Positions 17,102-25,878 of a stretch of DNA of 64,000 bases are shown piece after piece. Numbering within the stretch: the first letter of the stretch is position 1; each line of letters begins with the position of its first letter. The notes under the pieces are model-generated. The model was not told the DNA's origin and did not search any database. It was given only the letters and a program-made list of their open reading frames with translations. This DNA is from Xylanibacter rarus (lineage in GTDB: Bacteria > Bacteroidota > Bacteroidia > Bacteroidales > Bacteroidaceae): assembly GCF_001275135.1 (NCBI RefSeq), contig NZ_LFQU01000015.1, positions 31,147 through 95,146 on the forward strand, read 5' to 3'. Both the position numbers and the translations under genes were made by a program.

Positions 17102-18404
17102 AACTTTTATCGTTGCGCTCCTGACATCGTCGGCGGCACTGCCGGCATGTGCGCAGACAGCGTGCGACACGTTGTATCTCAGTGTTGAGGAGCTTTTGTC
17201 AAAAGTGTCGCGCAGTCATCTTCAGGTGGCTGCCGACCGCCTGAAGGAGCAGATGGCTGCCGAGCGCGCCAAGACGGCACGCATGTCGAGGCTGCCTTCG
17301 GTCAGCGTGGGGCTGCGTGCCGGATATTTGGGCCAGCCGATAGTGTGGGAGAACGGACTGAGCCACGCCACCAGGCCCGACTCGCCCGACTGGCAGCAGA
17401 ACTATACGGTAGACGTAAGTCAGCCAGTATATCAGGGCGGCAGGATAAAATACTCCATACGCAAGGCCGACCTTGAGCAGGAACTTGCGCGGCTGCAGAC
17501 TGCTGCCGACGAGGGCGACATAAGGCTTGCCATGCTCAGCCGCTACCTTGAACTCTTCAGCATGTATAAGCAGCACATGGTGCTTGACAGAAAGATTGCT
17601 GAGTCGGAGCGTAGGCTGAAGGACATACGCCGCCTGAAGGCCGAGGGCGTAATAACCAACAACGACGTGCTGCGCAGCGAACTGCAGCTCACCGACGACC
17701 GGCTGGCACTGCAGGAGACAGACAACGACATACGCATAGCCTCGCAGCAGATAGACATCCTTCTCGGGCTCGACGAGCGCCTGCTGCTCATGCCCGACAC
17801 GGCTTTGCTGGCAGACGAGCGTCATGTGGACAGCTATGAATACTATGTTGAGCGCGCATCGCTTGCCGACCCTTCGGTGCTTGCGCTGCACAAACAGACC
17901 GAGATAGCCGAAAACAACGTGTGCATAAAGCAGTCGGCATTGCGCCCCTCTGTATCTCTCACGGCGTCTAACACGCTGGCGCGTCCCGTTTCGCGCACTA
18001 TGGCCGACATGTATAACAACGCATGGAACGTGGGCGTGTCGGTGTCTTATCCGCTGTCGGCACTCTATACCGACCGCCATCAGCTGCGCGAGGCACGGCA
18101 GAACGTTCAGCTCATGCATAACGCCGAGGAGCAGAAACAGCAGCAGATACGCATGGCCGTGCAGTCGGCCCTGCTGCGCCACCGTGAGGCCATCAGCCGT
18201 GTAGAGGCCCTGAAGCTTTCGGTGAGGCAGGCATCAGAGAACTACCGCATAATGTATAACAGGTATATGAACCAGCTTGCAATACTGACAGACCTGCTCG
18301 ACGCCGACAACCTAAGGCTTAACGCCGAGCTGCAGCTTACCACGGCACGCACGCAGGTGGCATACACCTACTATGAACTGCAGCGCGCTGTCGGCGAACT
18401 GTAG
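17082..18404 (+). CDS. TolC-family outer-membrane efflux protein
   Basis: 440 residues with a signal peptide (MQSRHIRTFIVALLTSSAALPACAQ). Two OEP (outer membrane efflux protein) repeats of long alpha-helices follow. The first half contains LQVAADRLKEQMAAERAKTARMSRLPSVSVGL and QPVYQGGRIKYSIRKADLE. The second contains ALHKQTEIAENNVCIKQSALRPSVSLTASN, PLSALYTDRHQLREARQNVQ and LTDLLDADNLRLNAELQLTTARTQVAYTYYELQRAVG. TolC-type trimers form the outer-membrane exit duct for the EmrA-EmrB-like partners encoded next. It overlaps marR by 20 bp and precedes the EmrA-like gene by 39 bp. Confidence 0.93.
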   Translation: MQSRHIRTFIVALLTSSAALPACAQTACDTLYLSVEELLSKVSRSHLQVAADRLKEQMAAERAKTARMSRLPSVSVGLRAGYLGQPIVWENGLSHATRPDSPDWQQNYTVDVSQPVYQGGRIKYSIRKADLEQELARLQTAADEGDIRLAMLSRYLELFSMYKQHMVLDRKIAESERRLKDIRRLKAEGVITNNDVLRSELQLTDDRLALQETDNDIRIASQQIDILLGLDERLLLMPDTALLADERHVDSYEYYVERASLADPSVLALHKQTEIAENNVCIKQSALRPSVSLTASNTLARPVSRTMADMYNNAWNVGVSVSYPLSALYTDRHQLREARQNVQLMHNAEEQKQQQIRMAVQSALLRHREAISRVEALKLSVRQASENYRIMYNRYMNQLAILTDLLDADNLRLNAELQLTTARTQVAYTYYELQRAVGEL

Positions 18405-18443
18405 TAAGGACAACATTTTATTAAAGTAACCTACATAAACGAC

Positions 18444-19514
18444 ATGTCTATAATCCATCTGAAATATAAGCGCCTGAAGCAACGGCGCCGCCGCAATATC
18501 ATTCTTAACATAGTGTGTGTCATCATAGCCGGCTCTGGACTGGCCTGGACTGCAAACTATTTCTGGCGATACATCAGCTACGAAATAACCAACGACGCGT
18601 TTGTTGACCAGTATATAGCCCCGATAAACGTCCGTGTGGGCGGATATATCCAGGAAGTGCGCTTCCGCGAGCATCAGTTTGTGCATCAGGGCGACACCCT
18701 TGTTGTGCTCGACAACCGCGAATATCTGATAAAGCAGAAGGAGGCACAGGCCGCCCTGCTCAACGCCCGCGGTTCGCGCGGGGTGCTGGCTTCGGGCATA
18801 CAGACGTCGCACACGCGCATAGCTGAGCAGGATGCCAACCTTGCCGAGGCAAAGGCAAAGCTGTGGCAGGCGCAGCAGGACTATAAGCGATACGAGCGCC
18901 TGCTGCATGAAGAGTCGGTGCCCGAGCAGCAGTTTGAGCAGGCAAAGGCCAACTATGAGGCTGCCAAGGCACGCTATGACGCTCTGCTGCGGCAGAAGGA
19001 GGCTGCCAGTTCGCAGTATGACGAGACAAGCAAGAAGCAGGTGGGCGTTGAGGCTGGCATACTCAGTGCTGAGGCGGCTCTCGACATGGCCAACCTCAAC
19101 CTGTCGTACACCGTGGTAACGGCGCCATACAGCGGCTACATGGGCCGCCGCACGCTCGAGCCGGGCCAGTATGTCAGCGCCGGACAGACGCTCTCGTACA
19201 TCGTCAGGCAGTCGGGCAAGTGGATAACGGCCAACTATCGTGAGACTCAGATAGCCAACATCTATATAGGCCAGCCTGTGCGCATAAAGGTCGACGGCGT
19301 GCCCGGCCGCGTGTTCCACGGCCATGTTACGGCCATATCAGAGGCCACGGGCTCTAAATATTCGCTTGTGCCTACCGACAATTCGGCAGGAAACTTCGTG
19401 AAGGTGCAGCAGCGCATACCCGTGCGCATCGACATCGACGACGCCGGCGAGGAGAGCATGAGGCTGCTGCGTGCAGGCATGATGGTTGAAACAGAAGCAC
19501 TCAGACGCAAATGA
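18444..19514 (+). CDS. EmrA/HlyD-family periplasmic adaptor
   Basis: 356 residues. A cytoplasmic basic N-terminus (KRLKQRRRRN) and one membrane helix (IILNIVCVIIAGSGLAWTANYFW) are followed by the biotinyl-lipoyl-like half-motif (PINVRVGGYIQEVRFREHQFVHQGDTLVVLDNREY). A long coiled-coil hairpin comes next (about 90-200, KEAQAALLNARG...QTEFEQ-type heptads), then the second lipoyl half and beta-barrel (LSYTVVTAPYSGYMGRRTLEPGQYVSAGQTL). This is the standard EmrA/HlyD domain order. It links the inner-membrane pump to the TolC-like duct. Its stop codon overlaps the ATG of the pump gene (ATGA at 19511-19514). Confidence 0.93.
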   Translation: MSIIHLKYKRLKQRRRRNIILNIVCVIIAGSGLAWTANYFWRYISYEITNDAFVDQYIAPINVRVGGYIQEVRFREHQFVHQGDTLVVLDNREYLIKQKEAQAALLNARGSRGVLASGIQTSHTRIAEQDANLAEAKAKLWQAQQDYKRYERLLHEESVPEQQFEQAKANYEAAKARYDALLRQKEAASSQYDETSKKQVGVEAGILSAEAALDMANLNLSYTVVTAPYSGYMGRRTLEPGQYVSAGQTLSYIVRQSGKWITANYRETQIANIYIGQPVRIKVDGVPGRVFHGHVTAISEATGSKYSLVPTDNSAGNFVKVQQRIPVRIDIDDAGEESMRLLRAGMMVETEALRRK

Positions 19515-21115
19515 AAACAGCCAAGGAGCTCGACATACCCGTCAGGTCGTGGGTGCCCGACCGTCTGGCCGTGGCAGCCGTGTTTATTATCATGCTGCCC
19601 ATAGCCATGCTCAACGGCACCTATACCGGAAGCATGGTGGAGGTGTCTAATACGCTGGGCGTATACACCGAGGACATCACCATAGGCTATTATGCCGCGT
19701 CGGCCGGCATGGCTGTGGCCTATCCCATAGTGCCCAAGATTCTTAACGCGCTGCCGGCAAAGACGCTTCTGCTTGTCGACCTCGTGCTGCAGTTCTTCTT
19801 GAGCTGGTTTTGCGCCCGTCAGGTCAACATCGACCTCCTGATAACCGCAAGTTTCATCATCGGCTTCCTTAAGGGCTTTCTCATGCTGTGGATAATACGC
19901 CGCATAAAGTTCATATTCAGTCCGAAAGACGTGCGCAGCGAGTTCTATGCCTATTTCTATCCGCTCGTGTTCGGCGGCGGCCAGCTCTCGATGGTCATCA
20001 CGGCCCTGCTGGCCTATCATTACGACTGGAAGTATATGTACTACTTCATGATGCTCCTTCTGGCCGTGGCCATATTGTCGGTCATCATGTTCTTCCGCAT
20101 CGACCGTCAGGCACGCCCCATACCCTGGAAAGAGCTTCATCCGCGCGAGATGCTCATAATATCCACCGGCCTGCTCATGCTCATCTATGTGATAACCTAC
20201 GGCAAGACGCTCGACTGGATGGCCTCTCCGCGCATACGCATCTACATCGTCATAGCCCCTCTGCTCGTGGCACTGTTCCTTTGGGAGCAGTTTCATTCGC
20301 CCCGTCCGTTCGTAAGCCTTAAGCCCCTGTTCCAGTGGAAAGCCATTCTCGGATATTTCTATATGATGCTCGTGATGTTCTTCAGCACGTCCACGAGCCT
20401 GCTGACAAGTTATATGACCACAATATTGCATGTCGACAACACCCGCACCTACACCATATACATCTGGCTTCTGCCGGGCTATGTCCTCGGCGCGTTCATC
20501 TGTTTCTGGTGGTTCCGCTGGCAGCGGTGGCGTTTCCGTTTCTTCATTGCCGGCGGCATGTCGTGTTTTGCCCTTTTCTTCGGCATGCTCTATTTCGGCA
20601 TATCGCCCGACAGCACCTACGAGATGCTCTATCTGCCGATGTTCCTGCGAGGCCTGGGCATGCTTGCGCTGATAATAGCCTTCGCGCTTTTTGCCGTAGA
20701 AGACCTTCAACCCAAGTATCTTCTATCCAACGCCTTCTTCCTCATAACGTTCCGCTCGGTGCTTACGCCGGTCATAGCCTCGGCATTCTACAGCAACACG
20801 CTCTATCGCCTGCAGCAGCGCTATATGGTTGAGCTGTCGGAGACCATGTCGGCAGCCGACCCTCTTGCCGCGTCGCGCTGGCAGTCGGCCTTCAGCAGTG
20901 CGCTGGCGCAGGGACACGGAGCCGACGAGGCGGTGCAGATGGCCACTAACACGCTCAACACCATTCTGCAGCAGCAGGGCACTCTGCTCGCGCTGAAGCA
21001 TATCCTGGGTTGGCTCTTTGCCGTGACGCTGGCAATAGCCATAATATCACGCTTCATTCCGTTCCACAAGACCGTGCGCGTACCGGTGGTAAGGACAGGC
21101 GAGGATATGGTCTGA
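19511..21115 (+). CDS. EmrB/QacA-like MFS drug efflux permease
   Basis: 534 residues. Hydrophobic profile of a 14-helix DHA2-type MFS transporter: first helix about 20-40 (LAVAAVFIIMLPIAMLNGTYTG), YYAASAGMAVAYPIVPKIL, then a basic loop KDVRSEFYAYFYPLVFGGGQ, with further helices through AVTLAIAIISRFIPFH. The N-terminus lacks the usual first proline-rich DxTIVNVALP motif of EmrB, carrying GSMVEVSNTLG in that region, so it belongs to a divergent branch common in Bacteroidetes. It works with the adaptor and the outer-membrane duct encoded upstream to export drugs or other toxic compounds across both membranes. A basic C-terminal tail ends the operon. Confidence 0.88.
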   Translation: MKTAKELDIPVRSWVPDRLAVAAVFIIMLPIAMLNGTYTGSMVEVSNTLGVYTEDITIGYYAASAGMAVAYPIVPKILNALPAKTLLLVDLVLQFFLSWFCARQVNIDLLITASFIIGFLKGFLMLWIIRRIKFIFSPKDVRSEFYAYFYPLVFGGGQLSMVITALLAYHYDWKYMYYFMMLLLAVAILSVIMFFRIDRQARPIPWKELHPREMLIISTGLLMLIYVITYGKTLDWMASPRIRIYIVIAPLLVALFLWEQFHSPRPFVSLKPLFQWKAILGYFYMMLVMFFSTSTSLLTSYMTTILHVDNTRTYTIYIWLLPGYVLGAFICFWWFRWQRWRFRFFIAGGMSCFALFFGMLYFGISPDSTYEMLYLPMFLRGLGMLALIIAFALFAVEDLQPKYLLSNAFFLITFRSVLTPVIASAFYSNTLYRLQQRYMVELSETMSAADPLAASRWQSAFSSALAQGHGADEAVQMATNTLNTILQQQGTLLALKHILGWLFAVTLAIAIISRFIPFHKTVRVPVVRTGEDMV

Positions 21116-21758
21116 CGCTGTGTATGTTATGCCAGTATAGTCTGTCAAGTCCTCATGGCGATAGACATATTTGTAAATAAAAGTGAAAAATTCCGGACGT
21201 TTGACGCTCTCAGAATGGCGGTGCCCGTCGCAGATGCGTGGTTTAGCGTGAAAATGGCCGAAAATCGTGCTTTTTGATAAGTTGTTGATTATTAGTGATT
21301 TATGCTGTTTGTGAAGTGAAACAACAACAGTTAAAAAATATTACCGGGCCACTTTTGCATCAAAAGTGGCCCGTTTACGATATCATACTTATGCTTTTGC
21401 AGCCTGAAAGTGCAGCTTTTGGATATAAAAATCAGCCATTTCTGGGTTTTTTAATGCTTTAGATGTAAACGTATGTTAATTAACTTGCGCTGTTGATACG
21501 GCCAAATTAACATCTGTTATACATTATTTCCCTAGATTGAAAAAATATTTTGTCATGACTTTTTACTGCCGATTTTGTAAGTCATAAATTTCCATTTATG
21601 CAGTTAATCGTAGATTTCCATTCTCAGTGTAACACGGTATACAGCGTATTTCTGATACTCCGTCTGATTTACTCAATAATTCAATACCTATGTCAGCACA
21701 TACTTTCAGGTCTAAACTATCATTGACAACCTTTTTAAGGTAAGATTACTAAAGTGTC
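21116..21758. other. Intergenic region carrying the first 227-bp repeat
   Basis: The convergent gap between the efflux operon and the TPR regulator. Apart from the 227-bp repeat at 21341-21567 (separate entry) I see no gene or clear terminator. Confidence 0.5.
21341..21567 (+). repeat. 227-bp interspersed repeat, copy 1
   Basis: It opens with a perfect hairpin: GGGCCACTTTTG, loop CAT, CAAAAGTGGCCC. CTTTTGCAGCC and GTGCAGCTTTTGG words follow, then a second dyad (ATGTTAATT...AATTAACAT). It matches 27328-27554 on the same strand over its full length with about a dozen differences, most of them clustered in one internal stretch. A related hairpin alone is found at 59917-59951. Confidence 0.85.
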
Positions 21759-22832
21759 TTAAACCTGTGGCTTCCAGTCGTTTACCAGATTAAATAGTTC
21801 TTCAACACTTTCTATGTTCATTTTCTTACGCAGTCTGTAGCGTGCTTTCTGAAGACTTTCGGTTGATATTCCTAAGGCTGTTGCCGTTTCTTTTACAGGT
21901 ATCTTCATGCGCATAAACCCGAGAATAAGGATGTCGTTATGTGTAAGTTGCGGATATGTCTTTTTGATATATTCCACAAAGTCTGTATTTATAGTGGCTT
22001 CGAGCATGTCAAGGCGTGTCATGGCTGTCTGCCGTGCTGTGGCTTCACCGACAATCTGTGCCACGGTTTCAGCGTTCTTGTTTTTTGTCTTCTCCAGTTC
22101 ATTTATGGTCTGGTTCATCTTCAGCGAAATCAGCTCGTTTTCCAGTTTCTTGTATTCCACTTCTGTTTCAAGCCGCTTGTGCTCTTCCTCTTCTGTCTTC
22201 AGCCGCATCTTATTTTGTCTGTACAGCAGCAATATTATTATGCATGCGGCTATGGCCGTTAAGGCGAGTCCGCTGAACAGCAGTATTCTTATGATGTGCG
22301 TCTTTTCAGCTTCTCGTATTATCCTGTTATATTTATATTGTTCTTTTATAACGGCGATGCGCTGTGCAGTTTCTCCGTTTTTAATCACGCCCGCAAGGCT
22401 GTCGTATTTGTCTCGGTTGCGTATGTATTCTGTCAGATTTCCGTTGATGCTGTCAGAGCGCATAATTATTTTCAGGGCATTGGCTTCGTTTTCCATTTCG
22501 CCGTATCTCGACGAGTATTCCATGCTCATCTTTGCATATATCCGCGAACTGTCCGTCTGTCCCTCTTTTTCCAGCAGCATTGAGTGTACATAGTAGGTCT
22601 GAGACAGATATCTGTCGTCTTTCAGCGGATTGCTCTCGAGCCTTTTTATAGTTTCCCATGCTTTGGCGGTTTGTCCTGTTACATAGAACATTTCGGCCAT
22701 GTTGGCCATGTCCATATACAGCCATGTCTTTTTGCCCGGAAAGTCTTTCTTGTCCAGCTCAAGGAGATTTTTCATGCACGTAAGAGCTGTTTTGTAATCG
22801 TTGTCGAGGGTAAAGGCATAATACGCCATCAT
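21759..22832 (-). CDS. C-terminal part of a TPR, membrane-anchored HTH regulator (frame-split)
   Basis: 357 residues as an independent frame, beginning MMAYYAFTLDNDYKTALTC, which is mid-TPR. Order: TPR-like helices (1-135), one membrane helix (IIRILLFSGLALTAIAACIIILLLY, about 180-205), a coiled coil (EEEEHKRLETEVEYKKLENELISLKMNQ), and a LuxR-like helix-turn-helix (TYPQLTHNDILILGFMRMKIPVKETATALGISTESLQKARYRLRKKM). It is the second half of a protein whose first half is at 22829-23164. A -1 shift at the A8 run (22863-22870) joins them in register. It is likely to control the adjacent secreted-protein genes. If translated alone it would depend on the ATGATG overlapping the upstream TGA. Confidence 0.8.
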   Translation of the reverse strand: MMAYYAFTLDNDYKTALTCMKNLLELDKKDFPGKKTWLYMDMANMAEMFYVTGQTAKAWETIKRLESNPLKDDRYLSQTYYVHSMLLEKEGQTDSSRIYAKMSMEYSSRYGEMENEANALKIIMRSDSINGNLTEYIRNRDKYDSLAGVIKNGETAQRIAVIKEQYKYNRIIREAEKTHIIRILLFSGLALTAIAACIIILLLYRQNKMRLKTEEEEHKRLETEVEYKKLENELISLKMNQTINELEKTKNKNAETVAQIVGEATARQTAMTRLDMLEATINTDFVEYIKKTYPQLTHNDILILGFMRMKIPVKETATALGISTESLQKARYRLRKKMNIESVEELFNLVNDWKPQV

Positions 22833-23164
22833 TCTCCAATAATATTGTGAGCTGTAGTTACCTTTTTTTTAACGTGATAATACTTTGTAGACTTCAGCAA
22901 TTTATATCCTTCGCGTTTCTGTCCTATTATTCCGCATATAATTCCGAGATGCGAGTTTGCCTCAAACACCCCGACGTTGTCTCCTTCTTCTTTGAATGCA
23001 GCCGCAGCACGGTGAAACTGCCGGTATGCCACAGGGAGGTTCTGATTTTCCCATTCAATCATTGCCTGGTCAAATATCGACCGTCCGTTTTCGTGTTTGG
23101 TTTCGCAGGACAACAGGACGGTGAGCGTAAGCAGAAAAGTGATATATCGTATAAAGATTTTCAT
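22829..23164 (-). CDS. N-terminal part of the frame-split TPR regulator
   Basis: 111 residues: an N-terminal lipoprotein-like signal (MKIFIRYITFLLTLTVLLSC) followed by TPR helices (AMIEWENQNLPVAYRQFHRAAAAFKEEGDNVGVFEANSHLGIICGIIGQ). Reading stays in this frame through HVKKK and then ends after NIIGE. At HVKKK the minus strand reads AAA-AAA-AAG-G, containing the heptamer A_AAA_AAG. Slipping back one base there gives KKKGNYSSQYYWRMMAYY, a smooth TPR continuation into the downstream frame. It is therefore a split gene, by indel, phase variation or programmed -1 frameshifting. Confidence 0.75.
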   Translation of the reverse strand: MKIFIRYITFLLTLTVLLSCETKHENGRSIFDQAMIEWENQNLPVAYRQFHRAAAAFKEEGDNVGVFEANSHLGIICGIIGQKREGYKLLKSTKYYHVKKKVTTAHNIIGE

Positions 23165-23328
23165 TTATTTATGGTTAATATGGAATATTGCTCTGATTAC
23201 AAAATTAGCAATTTTTTTATTTTAAGAAACATGTCTGTCCTTATTTGTCCGTCCTATTAAATATTATTTAACATAATTGTCCGGTTTATTGTCCGTATTA
23301 TCCCTGTTGTGGTATAAATGAATTAAGC

Positions 23329-23336
23329 TAAATTTG
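23329..23336 (+). promoter_or_regulatory. -7 box of the 803-residue T9SS protein gene
   Basis: TAAATTTG matches TAnnTTTG. GTTG lies 19 nt upstream as a near-consensus -33. The predicted leader is about 40 nt before ATG 23383. Confidence 0.5.
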
Positions 23337-23382
23337 GCCACAACATTATTTTGAAGTAAAAACACACTAAAAGTTTTGCATT

Positions 23383-25794
23383 ATGAAAAAAAGAGATTTG
23401 TACGTTGCTTTATTGGGGCTTTCGTTAGCAAGTCCTGTTACAGCTCAGGTGTATGTAACCGAAGGGCAGTTCTTTTCTACAGGAGTAAATAATGATGGTG
23501 AGGTGCTGATAATGGAAAATCAGTGCTCTCCTTATAATATTTGGAAACCTAAAAACGACATCAATGACATTACAGAAATTGGTGGTGTTTCTGCAGGAAA
23601 TGGTATAGGAGGTGAAGCTAAATGGACAGAAGATGGAAAGTTCGTAACTGGTACAACTCCATGGGATAATATTGTCATACAAAAAGGATGGAATTGTTCG
23701 GCGTTTGAAGAACCGGCAGATGCTCCGCAGCCACATCATGTGAGCAATGTGTTTTTCATAGCTAACAGTTTGCTTGTCACCACAGCCAGTACGGCAGACG
23801 GAAGTGATATGCGCATACGCTGGACAATGAATAATGGTGACCGTTGGAGAGCGGGTAATATTATCGTATCTGGTCTTCCTGTTGAAAGTGTTGAGGGTGT
23901 TATGCTCGACGGATGTAGATTTACTTCGTTAATAGGTTATATGTGTGGCCGTAATGCATCTATGTATTATATTGGATCAAATGGAAATGACATACATGCA
24001 ATAACGCCTGTATTAAATGGATTTGATGGTGAAGTGGACACATATTGGGCAGTTGATTTTGTGGTTACTTCAAACACTTATGATCCTGCTAAATATGGAC
24101 TTTTAAGCGTCGAGGCTAAAGATGGTGAGTGCAGCGTTTGGTATACAGCCGACGGAGGCGACACTTACAGCAAGGCCGACGGAACTTATGCAGATGCTGC
24201 CGCAACCGACTTCTGCTATACAGGTACTGAGGCAGATGCCGTTATGTGGCTGGTAAACAGTAAAGGTGCTATACAGAAGTCTGTTGATTTTGGCGTTACA
24301 TGGACAACGGTTTGTGAGATAGAAGGTTCTTTCAATCGTATCCACTTCTCTGGCAGCGATAACGGCGTAGCCGTGGCCGATGACGCAGTGTATGTAACCA
24401 CTGACGGAGGCGAGACATGGACAAGGTGTGAAGTCGGATCTGACGACGTGGAGCTGAATCCGCTGGCCGGAACAGTGTGGAACGATGCTTGCTGGAGAGA
24501 GAACACTCTGTATGTGTTCGGAACTAACGGCATGGCATACAGCTCGCAGAACTATGGAAAAGAATGGAAAAAGGAGAATATAGACGATGCTGAAGGCCAT
24601 GACCTTAACCGAGCCACTCTTTCGGCAGACGGAAAATATATTCTCGTAGGCGCTAACGATTTCCGCGTTTTCCGTCTTGGCTTTGAAGACTCACGCTTTG
24701 GATATGTAGCTGGAAAATATGAAGTTGAAACAGACACCTGGACTCCAATGGAGTGTAGTGGGGTTTTCTCGCAGGATGTTAATAGTTGCTCATATAACGT
24801 ATCTGGAGACGGCCATGTACTGGTAGGTAATTCTTATCAGATGATAGGCGAAGGAGGCGATGCGCAGAGTCGTGCTCAGGCGGCTGCATGGGTTGATGGC
24901 AGTCTGGTTACTCTGCCAGTTTTGGATGAAGAAAGCAATCGTGCTACTCAAAGCTATGCTACAAGTTATGACGGAAGTGTAATTGCAGGATGGAACGACT
25001 TTGTAGGTCCTTGGAACGGATGCTATTGGACACGCAACGACGACGGAAGCTACACGCAGCACATGCTGCTCAAGGCTGGTGTAGATGTAAAAGATGTTGA
25101 CTTTTATAATTTTGATGACACTAAGCGTTATTGCTTCGGTCCTGCCCATGCCGTGTCGCCTGACGGAAAGTGGATAGGAGGTGCTGGCACGTCGCTAAAT
25201 TATACTTTGAACGCATGGCTCTATAACATAGAGACAGGAGAGTTTAAAGATCTTGGAATAGACGGCGGTACGGTTGTAAGAGTGAACAATGAAGGAACAA
25301 TGGCTGTCGGCTATGGTGCAACAGGACTTAGTGCCTTTATATGGACAGAGAAAGATGGATATAAAGATCTTAATGATTATGCCGCAGAACTCGGACTCGA
25401 CTATACAAACAGCGAATTCTCGATGATAAGTTGCGTAGATGCATCTCCAAACTGGCGCTATCTGTGCGGTTGGGGTATGGCCGGCATGGGTAAATATGCC
25501 TATATGATGGATACAAAGGGCGAGTCTACCGGCATAGGTCAGGAGATTATCGAACAGTGCAAGGCAGAGATTTATCCTAATCCGGTGTCAGACATCCTGT
25601 ATGTGGCGCTGCCTTATGAAGGACTTAAGACAACCGTTACGTTGTTCGACCTTCAGGGACGTGCCGTGAAGACGCTGAAAACGGAAAACACAACCAATGA
25701 GATTGATGTTACAGACGTAAGGCCCGGCATGTATATCCTCGACGTTGAGGCTAAGGGCCTGCACAAAGGCTTCAAGGTGATGGTTAAGCATTAA
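23383..25794 (+). CDS. Large secreted BNR/HAF-like propeller protein with T9SS sorting tail
   Basis: 803 residues. Signal peptide MKKRDLYVALLGLSLASPVTAQ. The first half (about 100-440) has BNR/sialidase-like repeats (SVWYTADGGDTYSKADG, VYVTTDGGETWTRCEVG, YSSQNYGKEWKKENI). The second half has HAF-type repeats (YATSYDGSVIAGWNDF, AVSPDGKWIGGAGTSLNYTLNAWLYN, VNNEGTMAVGYGATGLSAFIW). The C-terminal ~75 residues (AEIYPNPVSDILYVALP...LFDLQGRAVKTL...PGMYILDVEAKG) are a textbook T9SS type-A sorting domain, so the protein is exported and likely surface-anchored. The regulator encoded divergently 218 bp away is a plausible controller. Function of this surface family is unknown. Confidence 0.85.
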   Translation: MKKRDLYVALLGLSLASPVTAQVYVTEGQFFSTGVNNDGEVLIMENQCSPYNIWKPKNDINDITEIGGVSAGNGIGGEAKWTEDGKFVTGTTPWDNIVIQKGWNCSAFEEPADAPQPHHVSNVFFIANSLLVTTASTADGSDMRIRWTMNNGDRWRAGNIIVSGLPVESVEGVMLDGCRFTSLIGYMCGRNASMYYIGSNGNDIHAITPVLNGFDGEVDTYWAVDFVVTSNTYDPAKYGLLSVEAKDGECSVWYTADGGDTYSKADGTYADAAATDFCYTGTEADAVMWLVNSKGAIQKSVDFGVTWTTVCEIEGSFNRIHFSGSDNGVAVADDAVYVTTDGGETWTRCEVGSDDVELNPLAGTVWNDACWRENTLYVFGTNGMAYSSQNYGKEWKKENIDDAEGHDLNRATLSADGKYILVGANDFRVFRLGFEDSRFGYVAGKYEVETDTWTPMECSGVFSQDVNSCSYNVSGDGHVLVGNSYQMIGEGGDAQSRAQAAAWVDGSLVTLPVLDEESNRATQSYATSYDGSVIAGWNDFVGPWNGCYWTRNDDGSYTQHMLLKAGVDVKDVDFYNFDDTKRYCFGPAHAVSPDGKWIGGAGTSLNYTLNAWLYNIETGEFKDLGIDGGTVVRVNNEGTMAVGYGATGLSAFIWTEKDGYKDLNDYAAELGLDYTNSEFSMISCVDASPNWRYLCGWGMAGMGKYAYMMDTKGESTGIGQEIIEQCKAEIYPNPVSDILYVALPYEGLKTTVTLFDLQGRAVKTLKTENTTNEIDVTDVRPGMYILDVEAKGLHKGFKVMVKH

Positions 25795-25813
25795 ATTATA
25801 TAGTGTAAGGCGG

Positions 25814-25842
25814 AGAGAAGGCCTTAGCGGCTTTCTTTCTGT
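25814..25842 (+). terminator. Terminator after the 803-residue gene
   Basis: AGAAGGCC (25816-25823) pairs with GGCTTTCT (25829-25836) with a TTAGC loop, then TTCTGTCTT. It sits about 20 bp after the stop and about 40 bp before the next ATG. Confidence 0.5.
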
Positions 25843-25878
25843 CTTATTCATAAATGTAGATGTTATAATTTGTATGCT

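Noticed and set aside
19262-20710. 482-codon minus-strand frame opposite the EmrA/EmrB genes
   Set aside because: Antisense shadow with improbable His/Glu/Tyr-rich composition. The plus-strand pump genes explain the region.
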